From Multivorans sp965116445 (GTDB taxonomy: Bacteria; Acidobacteriota; Thermoanaerobaculia; Multivoradales; Multivoraceae): DNA of 64,000 nt. Below are positions 32,755 to 41,263 of this stretch, piece by piece. The position numbers were made by a program, and so were the translations under genes. The stretch's first letter is position 1. Every line of letters starts with the position of its first letter. The stretch is from assembly GCA_965116445.1 (NCBI GenBank), contig OZ220688.1:2604001-2668000 (forward strand), given 5' to 3'. Below the pieces are notes generated by a model. That model saw only the letters and a list, made by a program, of their open reading frames with translations. It was not told the DNA's origin and made no database searches.

Positions 32755-33852
32755 TCAGGGCGCTCCCGCGGCGTCAAGCCGCACCTCGTCGCCCTCCCGC
32801 AGGCGACCCATGCCGGCGACGACGACCCGGTCCCCTTCGGCGACCCCGTCGAGGACCTCGAGCCCCGCGGGAACAAGGTCGCCGACCGTGACCGCCCTGC
32901 GGCGCACCACGGCCAGGCCGTCCGCGGCCGGCTGGGCCACGAACACGAAACGGCCGACGCGATCCTCGCCGACCGCGTGTCCCGGCAGGATGAAGCGCTC
33001 CGGAGCGTCCGGGTCGCCCAGAGCCATCTCGACCGCCGCGGTCATTCCGGGGCGGATCCCGGAGGCGTCGACGCCGAGGCGGACGGTCACCGGGAACGTG
33101 GTCCCGGTGGCGGTCGCGGCCACGCCGACTTCCGTCACCACGCCCCTGAAGCGCTCGCCCGGAATCGCATCGAAGTCGACCGTCGCCGACGCCCCCTCGG
33201 CGATCTCGCCGATCAGGGCCTCCGGCACGGCGAAGCCCACTTCCGGCGCCGACCCCGAGACCAGCACGACGACCGGCTGTCCCGCCGCCACGTTCTCGTT
33301 CCTCTCCACCAGCACGTTCGCCACAGCGCCCGCGGCCGGCGAAACGAGCCGCGAGTAGTCGACCTGGCGGCGGACCAGATCCAGCCGCCGCGCCACCGAT
33401 TCGACCTGCGCGTCGGCGGCGTCGGCGGCGCCGGTCGCCGCGTCGAGTTCCGCGCGGGCCGCGTTGTCGTTCTCGTAGAGGCCGCGGACCCGGCGGAGGT
33501 CGGCCTCGGCGTTGCCCGCGCGGGCCGCGGCCTGTCGCAGCGAGGCTTCGGCTTCCCGAACCTGCAGCTCGTAGTCCACCGGATCGAGCGCGGCGATGAG
33601 TGCCCCCGCCTCGATCCGGTCGCCCACCGCGACCTCGAGCCGCGAGATCGCGCCGGCCACGCGGAAGCTCAGGGTGGACTCCACGCCGGCCCGCGCCACG
33701 CCCGAGAAGGTGCGGGTTTGCAGGCCGCCCGCGGCCTGCGCGGTGACGGTGCGCACCGGCCTGATGACCGGCTCGGGCGGCGGCGACGACTCGCCGCAGG
33801 CCAGCGCCAGCAACGCGGCGAGCGCGGCGGCGACCAGGACCCTTCCGCTCAC
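32755..33852 (-). CDS. RND periplasmic adaptor (membrane fusion lipoprotein)
   Basis: Links the RND pump to the outer-membrane channel. A lipobox ends at Cys19 (LAALLALACG). Then come the first half of the barrel and lipoyl domain (VAGAISRLEVAVGDRIEAGA), an alpha-helical hairpin (about residues 95-170), and the second lipoyl half (SPAAGAVANVLVERNENVAA). 365 residues. Its GTG start overlaps the stop of the TolC fusion gene (GTGA at 33852-33849), so the two are translationally coupled. Confidence 0.93.
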   Translation of the reverse strand: MSGRVLVAAALAALLALACGESSPPPEPVIRPVRTVTAQAAGGLQTRTFSGVARAGVESTLSFRVAGAISRLEVAVGDRIEAGALIAALDPVDYELQVREAEASLRQAAARAGNAEADLRRVRGLYENDNAARAELDAATGAADAADAQVESVARRLDLVRRQVDYSRLVSPAAGAVANVLVERNENVAAGQPVVVLVSGSAPEVGFAVPEALIGEIAEGASATVDFDAIPGERFRGVVTEVGVAATATGTTFPVTVRLGVDASGIRPGMTAAVEMALGDPDAPERFILPGHAVGEDRVGRFVFVAQPAADGLAVVRRRAVTVGDLVPAGLEVLDGVAEGDRVVVAGMGRLREGDEVRLDAAGAP

Positions 33853-36272
33853 GGCGCGCTCCGCCGTTCGTAGCCCGCCCGCGCAAAGAAGGCGCGCAGG
33901 CGGTCGCCGAAGGCGTCGAGCGCCGCCGGTTCCATGAACAGCCCGAAGCGGCCGCTCGCCCGATGCACGTCCATCAGATCGACGAGGAAGTCGTGGACGG
34001 CGGTGGCGGCGCCCTGCTCTGCAACCAGGGCCGTGTTCTGGGCGTCGATCAGATCGAGAATCGAGAGGGCGCCCTGCTCGTAGGCGTCGCTGACCAAGGC
34101 CAGGTTCCGCCGCGCGGCGTCGGCGGCGTCCGCGGCCAGATCGATGCCGGCCCAGGAGGCGCCGGCCTGAAGCAGCGCGGTTCGAAGCCCCTGCTCGACC
34201 CGCTCGGCGACGGCGTTGCGAGTCAGGCGGAGCTCTTCCAGCTCCTCCTCGGCCTTCGTCCGCTCGGCGCGGCGGGCGCCGCCGGAGAAGAGCGGCAGCG
34301 TGGCCGACACGCCGACCGACCAGTTCAGCCCGTCCGGCCGAATGGTCGGGAACGACAAGTCGAGCGCGTCGAAACCGGCGTCGAGGTCCTGCGCGGTCAG
34401 GTCGCCCGCCGCCGCCACGGTCGGCGCCCAGAACGCCCGGCGGGCGGCAAGCGCCGTCCGTTCCCGAGCGGCGATGCCGGCGTCGATCTGGCTGAGTTCC
34501 GGCGACCGGGCCAGCGCCTCGGCGGCCATGAAGTCACGGAAGATGGCGAACGCAAAGGGATTGTCGATATGCGCATCGGCGGTCGCGGCGTTCACCAGCA
34601 GGGCGCGATCGTGGAGGTCGACCTCGGCCGTCTCGAACGGTTCCTCGAGCGGCCGGTGCAGCAGACGGTTCAGCGCCACCTCGGCGGCGCCGCGCGCCGC
34701 GCCCGCGTCGATGACGGCTCGGCGGTTGATCGCGATCTGGTGCTCCCAGCGAATGACCTCGGACTCGCGGGCGACGCCGATTCGTCGGCGCGTCCGCGCG
34801 AGCTCCAGGTTCGATCGGGTAAGGGTGAGGTTCTCCCGCTGGATGCGCTGGAACGCCTTGGTCCGCAGCACGTTCAGATAGCCGACGGCGGCGCCGTGGG
34901 CCACGTCGAGCCGCAGTTCCTCGCGGGCCTGTTCGCGCGAGGTCTGCGCGTGGCGCTCGATGGCCGCGCGGGCTCGCGCGCCGTCCGAGTAGAGGAGTTG
35001 CGAGACGCCGACCGATCCGGCCGATGTGCGGACCGGGAACAGGCCAAGCGGGTTGTCGGCGCCGGCGTGATCGATCCTCTGGGCGCTGGCGGAGGCCACG
35101 ATCTGCGGTCGCAACGCCGCCCGGGCCGCGAGCACCGACTGACCGCCGGCCGCGACCGACCGGCCGGCCGCCGCAAGATCGAGATTGACGGCCACCGCCT
35201 CGCGCGCCGCCGACGCCAGACTGAGCCGCCGCGCCACGTTCGACGGCTCGTCGTGAAGAAGCTCCGCCTCGGTCACCACGCGCCAGTTCGGATGGACGCC
35301 GATCGCCCGCGCCGTGGCCATGTTGAGGGTCAGGCGCCGGCTGCGCCGGAAGTCGACCGCCAGGCCGCCGGCGTCTTCGCCGCCGAGGATTCGCTGCACG
35401 TGAAGCGCGGTCCGCCGCCCGAGCCGCTGCATGTCCGGATCGAGGTAGAGGCTCGCCAGCAGGCCGCGATCGACCTCGCTTCTCCCCCAGTACGAGAAGG
35501 AAGGCACGCGACGGTCGATCAGGGTGCGAACGAGACGGTCGAACTCGGCGGGCGGGAGCTGCGTCATCGGCGTGACGTAGACGGCCTCGGTCGCCGCCGG
35601 CAGCGCCGCGAGAGCGGGTTCGATCGAGGCGCCGACGCGGACGATCTCCGCTTCGGCGCCGAGTTCCCCCGCCATCCGCCGGAGGTTCGTCTCCAGCGCC
35701 GGCGCCGCCGCGAGCAGCGCTTCGTTCGCCAGGTAGGTCAAGCGGCGAAACGGCGCGACCTCCCGGAGGCGCCGGATCTCGTCCCTCGGGTCACCGGTGA
35801 ACGTGATGTACGCGAGGTTCGGCACGCCGCTGACCCGTTCGCCGGCGGCGGTCGTCAGGAGGGGGAAACCCTGTGCCTCCGGGTCGAGCACGAACGCCGC
35901 CACAACCGGCTTCGGCAGCTCGCCCCGGCTGATCGCGTGGGTCGAAGAAACCAGCCCCCAGGTCAGCACGATGTCGACCTCCGGGTCCGCGAGCAGGGCT
36001 TCGACGGCCGCCCGGGCGCCCTGAAGCGTCCAGTCGGCCACGCGCCGCGCGGCGGCGGGAAAGGCGACCTGGAACCGCGGCGCCGCGAGCGCGGCGATCT
36101 CCCTCTCGAAACCGGCCCTCATCCCTTCGTTGCGCTCCCACGGGCCGTCGAACACCACGCCGATCACGCAAGGTTCGCAGCTCATCCGCGCCTGCGCCGA
36201 GCTTCCGGTCGCCGCCAGCAGAGTGATCGCCAGCAGCGCGCCGGCGGCCCGGCGCGGATTGCCCTTCACCAT
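33849..36272 (-). CDS. Fusion of an ABC-type substrate-binding domain with a TolC-like outer-membrane efflux protein
   Basis: 807 residues in two parts. After a signal peptide (to about residue 27) comes a periplasmic binding domain of the ABC_sub_bind (PF04392) type, about residues 28-330: IGVVFDGPWERNEGMRAGFE at the start and VDFRRSRRLTLNMATARAIG near its end. The rest, about 350-800, is an outer-membrane efflux protein repeat pair (ARAALRPQIVASASAQ, then VSATLPLFSGGARRAERTKA and NLALVSDAYEQGALSILDLI). ATG at 36272 follows AGGAGACGCG. It is the first gene of the three-gene efflux operon. What the extra domain binds is unknown; it might load or gate the channel. Confidence 0.9.
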   Translation of the reverse strand: MVKGNPRRAAGALLAITLLAATGSSAQARMSCEPCVIGVVFDGPWERNEGMRAGFEREIAALAAPRFQVAFPAAARRVADWTLQGARAAVEALLADPEVDIVLTWGLVSSTHAISRGELPKPVVAAFVLDPEAQGFPLLTTAAGERVSGVPNLAYITFTGDPRDEIRRLREVAPFRRLTYLANEALLAAAPALETNLRRMAGELGAEAEIVRVGASIEPALAALPAATEAVYVTPMTQLPPAEFDRLVRTLIDRRVPSFSYWGRSEVDRGLLASLYLDPDMQRLGRRTALHVQRILGGEDAGGLAVDFRRSRRLTLNMATARAIGVHPNWRVVTEAELLHDEPSNVARRLSLASAAREAVAVNLDLAAAGRSVAAGGQSVLAARAALRPQIVASASAQRIDHAGADNPLGLFPVRTSAGSVGVSQLLYSDGARARAAIERHAQTSREQAREELRLDVAHGAAVGYLNVLRTKAFQRIQRENLTLTRSNLELARTRRRIGVARESEVIRWEHQIAINRRAVIDAGAARGAAEVALNRLLHRPLEEPFETAEVDLHDRALLVNAATADAHIDNPFAFAIFRDFMAAEALARSPELSQIDAGIAARERTALAARRAFWAPTVAAAGDLTAQDLDAGFDALDLSFPTIRPDGLNWSVGVSATLPLFSGGARRAERTKAEEELEELRLTRNAVAERVEQGLRTALLQAGASWAGIDLAADAADAARRNLALVSDAYEQGALSILDLIDAQNTALVAEQGAATAVHDFLVDLMDVHRASGRFGLFMEPAALDAFGDRLRAFFARAGYERRSAP

Positions 36273-36333
36273 CGCGTCTCCTTCCTCTCGAGGGTTCGTT
36301 CGCGTTGCTCGGCGGTTCGCGCCCGCGTGTCCG

Positions 36334-36822
36334 TCAGGTCGCCCGGCGCTTGGCAACCAGGTTGGTGCGCTGGTAGGTCAGGACCGTTTCGTCGTTCTGG
36401 TTGCGGGCCTCCGTCTTCCAGGTGACGATGCCGAACCCGGGTCTCGACCCGGATTCACGGCAGCTCACTACCGTGCTCCGGCCCGTGATCGTGTCGCCCG
36501 GGTAGACCGGCTGGTGGAACGTCACGTCGTTCACGCCGAGGAACGGACCGCCGCCCTCGGACAGGTCTTCGACGGACAGGCCCACCACGGTGCAGAGCAC
36601 GAGCAGCGGGTCGACGACGACCGAGTCGTGGCCGTGGGCGCGCGCGTACTCGGCGTTGAAGTAGAGCGGCGTGAACCGCAGCGTGGTGGTGGCGAAGAGC
36701 GCGTTGTCCGCCTCGGTGAGGGTGCGGCCCCAGTGGTGCTCGAACACCTGGCCCTCCTCGAAGTCCTGGTAGCGGTTGCCCTTCGTCTTGAGCGGGAAGG
36801 TGGAGAAGTCCGGATCGGGCAT
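36334..36822 (-). CDS. MaoC-like hydratase/dehydratase
   Basis: Hot-dog-fold enzyme that hydrates enoyl- or mesaconyl-type CoA esters. The 162 residues show KGNRYQDFEEGQVFEHHWGR, RTLTEADNALFATTTL, FTPLYFNAEYARAHG and the C-terminal QRTNLVAKRR. The hot-dog Asp/His residues lie in the TEADN and HG segments. ATG at 36822 is chosen; earlier in-frame readings overlap the acyl-CoA dehydrogenase. It is divergent from that gene with 120 bp between, and 61 bp upstream of the efflux operon on the same strand, so it may be co-transcribed with it. Confidence 0.85.
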   Translation of the reverse strand: MPDPDFSTFPLKTKGNRYQDFEEGQVFEHHWGRTLTEADNALFATTTLRFTPLYFNAEYARAHGHDSVVVDPLLVLCTVVGLSVEDLSEGGGPFLGVNDVTFHQPVYPGDTITGRSTVVSCRESGSRPGFGIVTWKTEARNQNDETVLTYQRTNLVAKRRAT

Positions 36823-36942
36823 TGCGGTCAGGAGATCTACCACGCTGTGCGGAGCAGAGAAGCTCGCCACGTTGCCTTCCGCCGTCCATCCTCCTATGCT
36901 GAACGGCCATTGAGGCGCTTCGCCCGAGGAGGACGAACAACC

Positions 36943-38145
36943 GTGGACGTGGGAATGAACGACGCCGGGCAGAAGACGGTCGGCTACATGACGCCGGAGC
37001 GGGAGATGCTGCGGCAAATCGCGCGGGACTTCACGGAGAAGGAGGTCCTGCCCGTCGCCAACGAGCTCGACCCGAAGAAGGGGTCGATCCCGCAGTCGCT
37101 GATCGACCAGATGGGCGACCTGGGTTTCTTCGGGATCACGATTCCGGAGGAGTACGGCGGCGCGGGGCTCGGCTCGTTCGAGTACTGCCTGGTCGCCGAG
37201 GAACTGGCGCGGGGCTGGATGAGCGTGGCGAGCCTGATCGCCCGCGGCAACGGCTTCCATCGCTCCATCCCGTTCGAGGGCGAGGAGCGTCGCAAGCGCA
37301 TCGAGCTGATGGCGCAGGGCAAGTACCTGGGCGCGCTCGCCATGTCGGAGCCGGAAGTCGGCTCGGACATCTCGTCGATCACTTGCCGGGCCCGCATCGA
37401 GGACGGCCACTGGGTGATCAACGGCAACAAGTACTGGTGCACGTTCGCCGACGGCGCGAACTTCATTCAGGTCATCGCGCGGACGGAGGCCGATCCGTCG
37501 AAACGCCATGCCTCGCTCACCGGCATCGGGATCGAGAAGCCGCCGGGCGAACTGCCCGCCGGGGTCACCGGTTCGCCCATCCCGAAGATCGGCTACCACG
37601 GCTGGAAGACCTGGGAGCTCCACTTCGAGAACGTGCGCGTGCCGATCACGAAGGCGCAGAAGGAGTCCAGGGGCAGCGCGTTCTACGGGATGACGCGCGG
37701 CCTGCAGTCGGCCCGCGCCCACACCGCGGCGCGGTCCATCGGTCTCGCCCAGGGCGCGCTGGAGCAGGCGATCGCCTACTCGAAGGAGCGCATCCAGTTC
37801 CGGCGGCCGATCGCCGACTTCCAGGCGATTCGCTTCAAGATCGCGAACATGGCGACGGAGGTCGAGGCGGCGCGCCAGTTGAACCGCTCGGTCTGCGCGA
37901 AGATCGACACCGGCGTCTCCTGCGCGAAGGAAGCCGCGATGGTCAAGTACTACGCAGCCGAGATGTCTGAGCGGGTGTGCTCCGACGCCCTGCAGGTGCT
38001 GGCCGGTGCCGGCTACACGACGGACTACCCGGTCGAGCGCTACTGGCGCGACGCGCGCTTGACGAAGATCTTCGAGGGGACGTCCGAGATCATGCTGAAG
38101 ATCGTCTCCGACGAACTGCTCGGCAAGCCGTCGAGGAGGAGTTAG
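36943..38145 (+). CDS. Acyl-CoA dehydrogenase
   Basis: FAD enzyme making an alpha-beta double bond in an acyl-CoA. Residues show LGFFGITIPEEYGGAGLGS, ALAMSEPEVGSDISS (FAD loop), YGMTRGLQSARAHTAARSIG, IQFRRPIADFQAIRFKIA, LQVLAGAGYTTDYPVERYWRD and KIFEGTSEI with the expected catalytic Glu near 378. The GTG at 36943 is chosen because GAGGAGG (36926-36932) is 10 nt upstream; an ATG at 36955 is possible. About 400 residues. The chain length used is unknown. It is the first gene of the plus-strand cluster. Confidence 0.92.
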   Translation: MDVGMNDAGQKTVGYMTPEREMLRQIARDFTEKEVLPVANELDPKKGSIPQSLIDQMGDLGFFGITIPEEYGGAGLGSFEYCLVAEELARGWMSVASLIARGNGFHRSIPFEGEERRKRIELMAQGKYLGALAMSEPEVGSDISSITCRARIEDGHWVINGNKYWCTFADGANFIQVIARTEADPSKRHASLTGIGIEKPPGELPAGVTGSPIPKIGYHGWKTWELHFENVRVPITKAQKESRGSAFYGMTRGLQSARAHTAARSIGLAQGALEQAIAYSKERIQFRRPIADFQAIRFKIANMATEVEAARQLNRSVCAKIDTGVSCAKEAAMVKYYAAEMSERVCSDALQVLAGAGYTTDYPVERYWRDARLTKIFEGTSEIMLKIVSDELLGKPSRRS

Positions 38146-38167
38146 CGATGCCCTGGGAGGAAGCACG

Positions 38168-39535
38168 ATGAAACTCGCCAACCATCTCTGGGACCGCTTC
38201 GGCGGCCTGACCCTGGACGACATCCCGGCGGAAGCCCGCACCGTCGCCGGCCAGTGCGTGCTCGACTGGTTCGGCTGCGCGCTGGTAGGCAGCCGTGAGC
38301 CGCTTTCCCTGATTCTGCGCGACGAACTGGGCGGCCAGGCCGGGGCGTGCACGATCGTCGGCACGGACATGCGCTGCGCCCCCGGGGTCGCCGCGCTCGT
38401 GAACGGCGCCGCCGGCCATGCGCTCGACTTCGACGACACGCACACGATGATGGGCGGCCACCCGACCGTGCCGGTCTTTCCCGCCACCCTGGCGCAGGCC
38501 CAGGAGATGGGCGCGAGCGGTGAGCGGCTGCTCGTAGCCTTCATCGTGGGCCTCGAGGTCGAGTCGCGCATCGGCGCGCTGGTCGGCCCCGCGCCCTACG
38601 GCAAGGGCTGGCATTCGACCTCGACGATCGGCGTTCACGGCGCCGCGGCCGCCACCTGCCACCTGCTCGGCGCGAACAACGAGCAGTTCGGCCACGCCTT
38701 GGGCCTTGCCGCGTCCCAGGCGGGCGGTCTGAAGGCGAACTTCGGCACGATGACGAAGCCGTTTCACGCCGGCCACGCAGCCGAGCGGGGGCTGCTCTCG
38801 GCCCGGCTTGCGATGCGGGGCTTCACCGCGAACCCGGAAGCCGTCGACGGCCGGCAAGGCTACGCCGACGCCGCGGCCGCGGGTCGCGAGGAACTGAACT
38901 GGCAGCGGCTTGCGGACGTGGGTGACCGCTTCCTGATCCGGGACACGCTGTTCAAGTACCACGCGGCCTGCTACCTGACCCACGCGGCCATCGAGTCGGT
39001 CGGTCGCCTGCGCCCGCAGTTGGCGGCGGCGGGCATCTCGCCGGGCGACGTGGAGAAGGCGATCGTCACCGTCCATCCGGGCCTGCTCGACATCTGCGGC
39101 ATCCCCGAACCGAAGACCGGTCTGGAGGCAAAGTTCAGCCTGGTCGCCACGACCTCGCTGGCCATGCTGGAGATCGACACGACGGACACCGCGACCTTCG
39201 TCGACGAGACCCTGGACCATCCGGAGTTCGCCGGCATGGCCGGCAAGGTGGACGTCCGGACCGACCGCGGTCTGGGCCACACCCAGGCCCGGGTCGAACT
39301 CGTGGCCAACGGCCACAGCCTGGAGGGATTCCACGACACCGGCGTGCCGGCGTCCGACCTCGACGAGCAGGGCGCGAAGCTCGCGGCCAAGATGGCCGGC
39401 CTCGCGACGCCGCTCGTCGGGCCGGAGGCCAGCAGGCGGCTTCGGGAGCTCTCGCTGAACCTGGAGTCGGTGGACGACGTGGGCGAGTTGTTCCGCGCCG
39501 CCCAGGCATCCACAGAGTCATCCACAGAGGCATGA
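38168..39535 (+). CDS. MmgE/PrpD family protein
   Basis: 455-residue member of the family containing 2-methylcitrate dehydratase and aconitate-like enzymes. Signatures: DWFGCALVGSREPLSL, VNGAAGHALDFDDTHTMMGG, HPTVPVFPATLAQAQEMGAS, GWHSTSTIGVHGAAAATCHL and FKYHAACYLTHAAIESV. In the cluster it may dehydrate or hydrate an intermediate of the acid being broken down, though family members have several activities. Starts 22 bp after the dehydrogenase stop and is followed by the acyl-CoA ligase. Confidence 0.92.
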   Translation: MKLANHLWDRFGGLTLDDIPAEARTVAGQCVLDWFGCALVGSREPLSLILRDELGGQAGACTIVGTDMRCAPGVAALVNGAAGHALDFDDTHTMMGGHPTVPVFPATLAQAQEMGASGERLLVAFIVGLEVESRIGALVGPAPYGKGWHSTSTIGVHGAAAATCHLLGANNEQFGHALGLAASQAGGLKANFGTMTKPFHAGHAAERGLLSARLAMRGFTANPEAVDGRQGYADAAAAGREELNWQRLADVGDRFLIRDTLFKYHAACYLTHAAIESVGRLRPQLAAAGISPGDVEKAIVTVHPGLLDICGIPEPKTGLEAKFSLVATTSLAMLEIDTTDTATFVDETLDHPEFAGMAGKVDVRTDRGLGHTQARVELVANGHSLEGFHDTGVPASDLDEQGAKLAAKMAGLATPLVGPEASRRLRELSLNLESVDDVGELFRAAQASTESSTEA

Positions 39536-39580
39536 CGAGTAGCCCGGCAGGCGCTCGTGGTTTCCCTTCCGGGCGACGAC

Positions 39581-41170
39581 ATGCCAACTGATTTCAGCGA
39601 GTTCGACCACTCGTTCCTGCCGAGCATCGATCGGGCCTGCCGGGACTTCCGGGACGACGTCTGCGCCGTCTTCGGGAGCGAGAAGTACACCTACGGCGAA
39701 GTCGACGAACTCTCGGCGCAGATCGCGAATGCGCTCGCGGCGCGCGGGTTCGTGCCGGGCATGAAGGGCGCGGTCTACAGCCTGAACTCGGCCGTCGCGT
39801 TCATCGCCGCGGTCGGTCTGCTGCGGGCCGGCGGCACCTGGATTCCGGTGAACCCGCGGAACTCGCCTCGCGACAACGTGGAGATCCTGATCCAGTTCGG
39901 CTGCGAGGCGATCTTCTTTCAGGAAGCCTTCCGCGAGCCCATCGCCGAGGCGGTCGAGGGGCTCGGCGACCTGCGGGCAACAGTCAGCCTGGACTCCGGG
40001 GCGTCCGCGGCCGTGCCGCTTGCCGACTTCATCGTCGGCGCCTCGACCGAGGCGCCCCCGGTCGAGCGGAAGGGCAGCGACACGCTGACGATCCCGATGA
40101 CCGGCGGCACGACGGGTCTGCCCAAGGGCGTCATGCTCAGCCACCGCAACCTCTGCGCGATCGAGTACGCGATCGGTCATGGCTACGGCGACCGCCGGCC
40201 GGTCATCCTGTGCGCGGCGCCGATGACCCATGTCGGCGGGCGCATCGCGTTGACCTCGATGAGTTCCGGGGCCCGCTTCGTCATCCTCGAGAAGGTCGAC
40301 CTTCAGGTCGTCCTGCAGACGATCGAGCGGGAACGGATCACGGACTTCTTCCTGCCGCCGACGGCGATCTACTCGCTGCTCGACCAGCCGAACCTCGGCG
40401 ACTTCGACCTGTCGAGTCTGGTGGGCCTGAGCTACGGCTCGGCGCCGATGTCGCTCGACCGGCTCAAGCAGGCGATCCGGCTGCTCGGGCCGATCATGCG
40501 CGGCGGCTTCGGTCAAACGGAGTGCCCCATGTTCATCGCGCGGCTGACGTCGGAGGAGCACTTCGAGGGCGGCGACCCGAGCTCGGGCAAGCTGGCGCCG
40601 GACCGCATCCTCCGCAGCGTCGGCCGATCCACCGTGATCTCCGAAGTCGCGATCATGGGCGACGACGGGCACCTGCTCGGTCCCGGAGAACTCGGCGAGA
40701 TCGTCGTCAAGGGGCCGAACGTCTCCGAGGGCTACTACGGCGACCCGGCGGAAACGGCGAAGATTCGCCAGAACGGCTGGCATCTGACGAGCGACATCGG
40801 CCACCTCGACGAGAACGGCTACCTGACGATCGTCGATCGCAAGAAGGACATGATCATCACCGGCGGCTTCAACGTGTACTCGAGCGAGGTCGAGCAGGCC
40901 CTGCTCGCGATGCCGGAGGTCGCCCTCGCCGCCGTCGTCGGCATTCCCAGCGACCGCTGGGGCGAGGCGGTGCACGCGGTCGTCGTCACCGCGCCGGGCG
41001 CCCGGACCTCTGAGGCCGACATCATCGCCGCCGCCAGGGAGCGCCTCGGCGGCGTCAAGGCGCCGAAGAGCGTCACGTTCGCCGAGAACCTGCCGCGCAC
41101 CCCGGTCGGCAAGATCGACAAGAAGAAGCTGCGCGAACCGTACTGGGCGGGGCGTGACCGGCGGGTGTAA
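39581..41170 (+). CDS. Acyl-CoA synthetase (AMP-forming ligase)
   Basis: Class I adenylate-forming enzyme that activates a carboxylic acid to a CoA thioester. Core motifs: MTGGTTGLPKGVMLSH (P-loop), GGFGQTE, TSDIGHLDENGYLTIVDRK, and the catalytic-lysine end PRTPVGKIDKKKLR. 529 residues. ATG at 39581 is used; a GTG at 39557 would add eight residues. It fits the gene order as the activating step before acyl-CoA dehydrogenase and hydratase. Substrate unknown. Confidence 0.93.
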   Translation: MPTDFSEFDHSFLPSIDRACRDFRDDVCAVFGSEKYTYGEVDELSAQIANALAARGFVPGMKGAVYSLNSAVAFIAAVGLLRAGGTWIPVNPRNSPRDNVEILIQFGCEAIFFQEAFREPIAEAVEGLGDLRATVSLDSGASAAVPLADFIVGASTEAPPVERKGSDTLTIPMTGGTTGLPKGVMLSHRNLCAIEYAIGHGYGDRRPVILCAAPMTHVGGRIALTSMSSGARFVILEKVDLQVVLQTIERERITDFFLPPTAIYSLLDQPNLGDFDLSSLVGLSYGSAPMSLDRLKQAIRLLGPIMRGGFGQTECPMFIARLTSEEHFEGGDPSSGKLAPDRILRSVGRSTVISEVAIMGDDGHLLGPGELGEIVVKGPNVSEGYYGDPAETAKIRQNGWHLTSDIGHLDENGYLTIVDRKKDMIITGGFNVYSSEVEQALLAMPEVALAAVVGIPSDRWGEAVHAVVVTAPGARTSEADIIAAARERLGGVKAPKSVTFAENLPRTPVGKIDKKKLREPYWAGRDRRV

Positions 41171-41263
41171 GCCCGGTCCGGTCGGATTCGGCCGGCATCC
41201 GGCGGCGGCGGGTCGCCCGGCGCTCCTTGTGCCGAGCGGGTCGCGCTGTCAGGATGACCCGTC

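Noticed and set aside
29516..33358. 1280-residue plus-strand open frame opposite the RND operon
   Set aside because: It is antisense to three clearly homologous efflux genes, is very rich in Arg, His, Asp and Gln as expected for the complement of high-GC genes, and has no domain.
33963..36425. 820-residue plus-strand open frame opposite the TolC fusion
   Set aside because: Shadow of the real minus-strand gene; composition is skewed to Arg, Gly and Asp and no motif is present.
39518..40975. 485-residue minus-strand frame opposite the acyl-CoA ligase
   Set aside because: No family resemblance; the plus strand carries complete ligase motifs.
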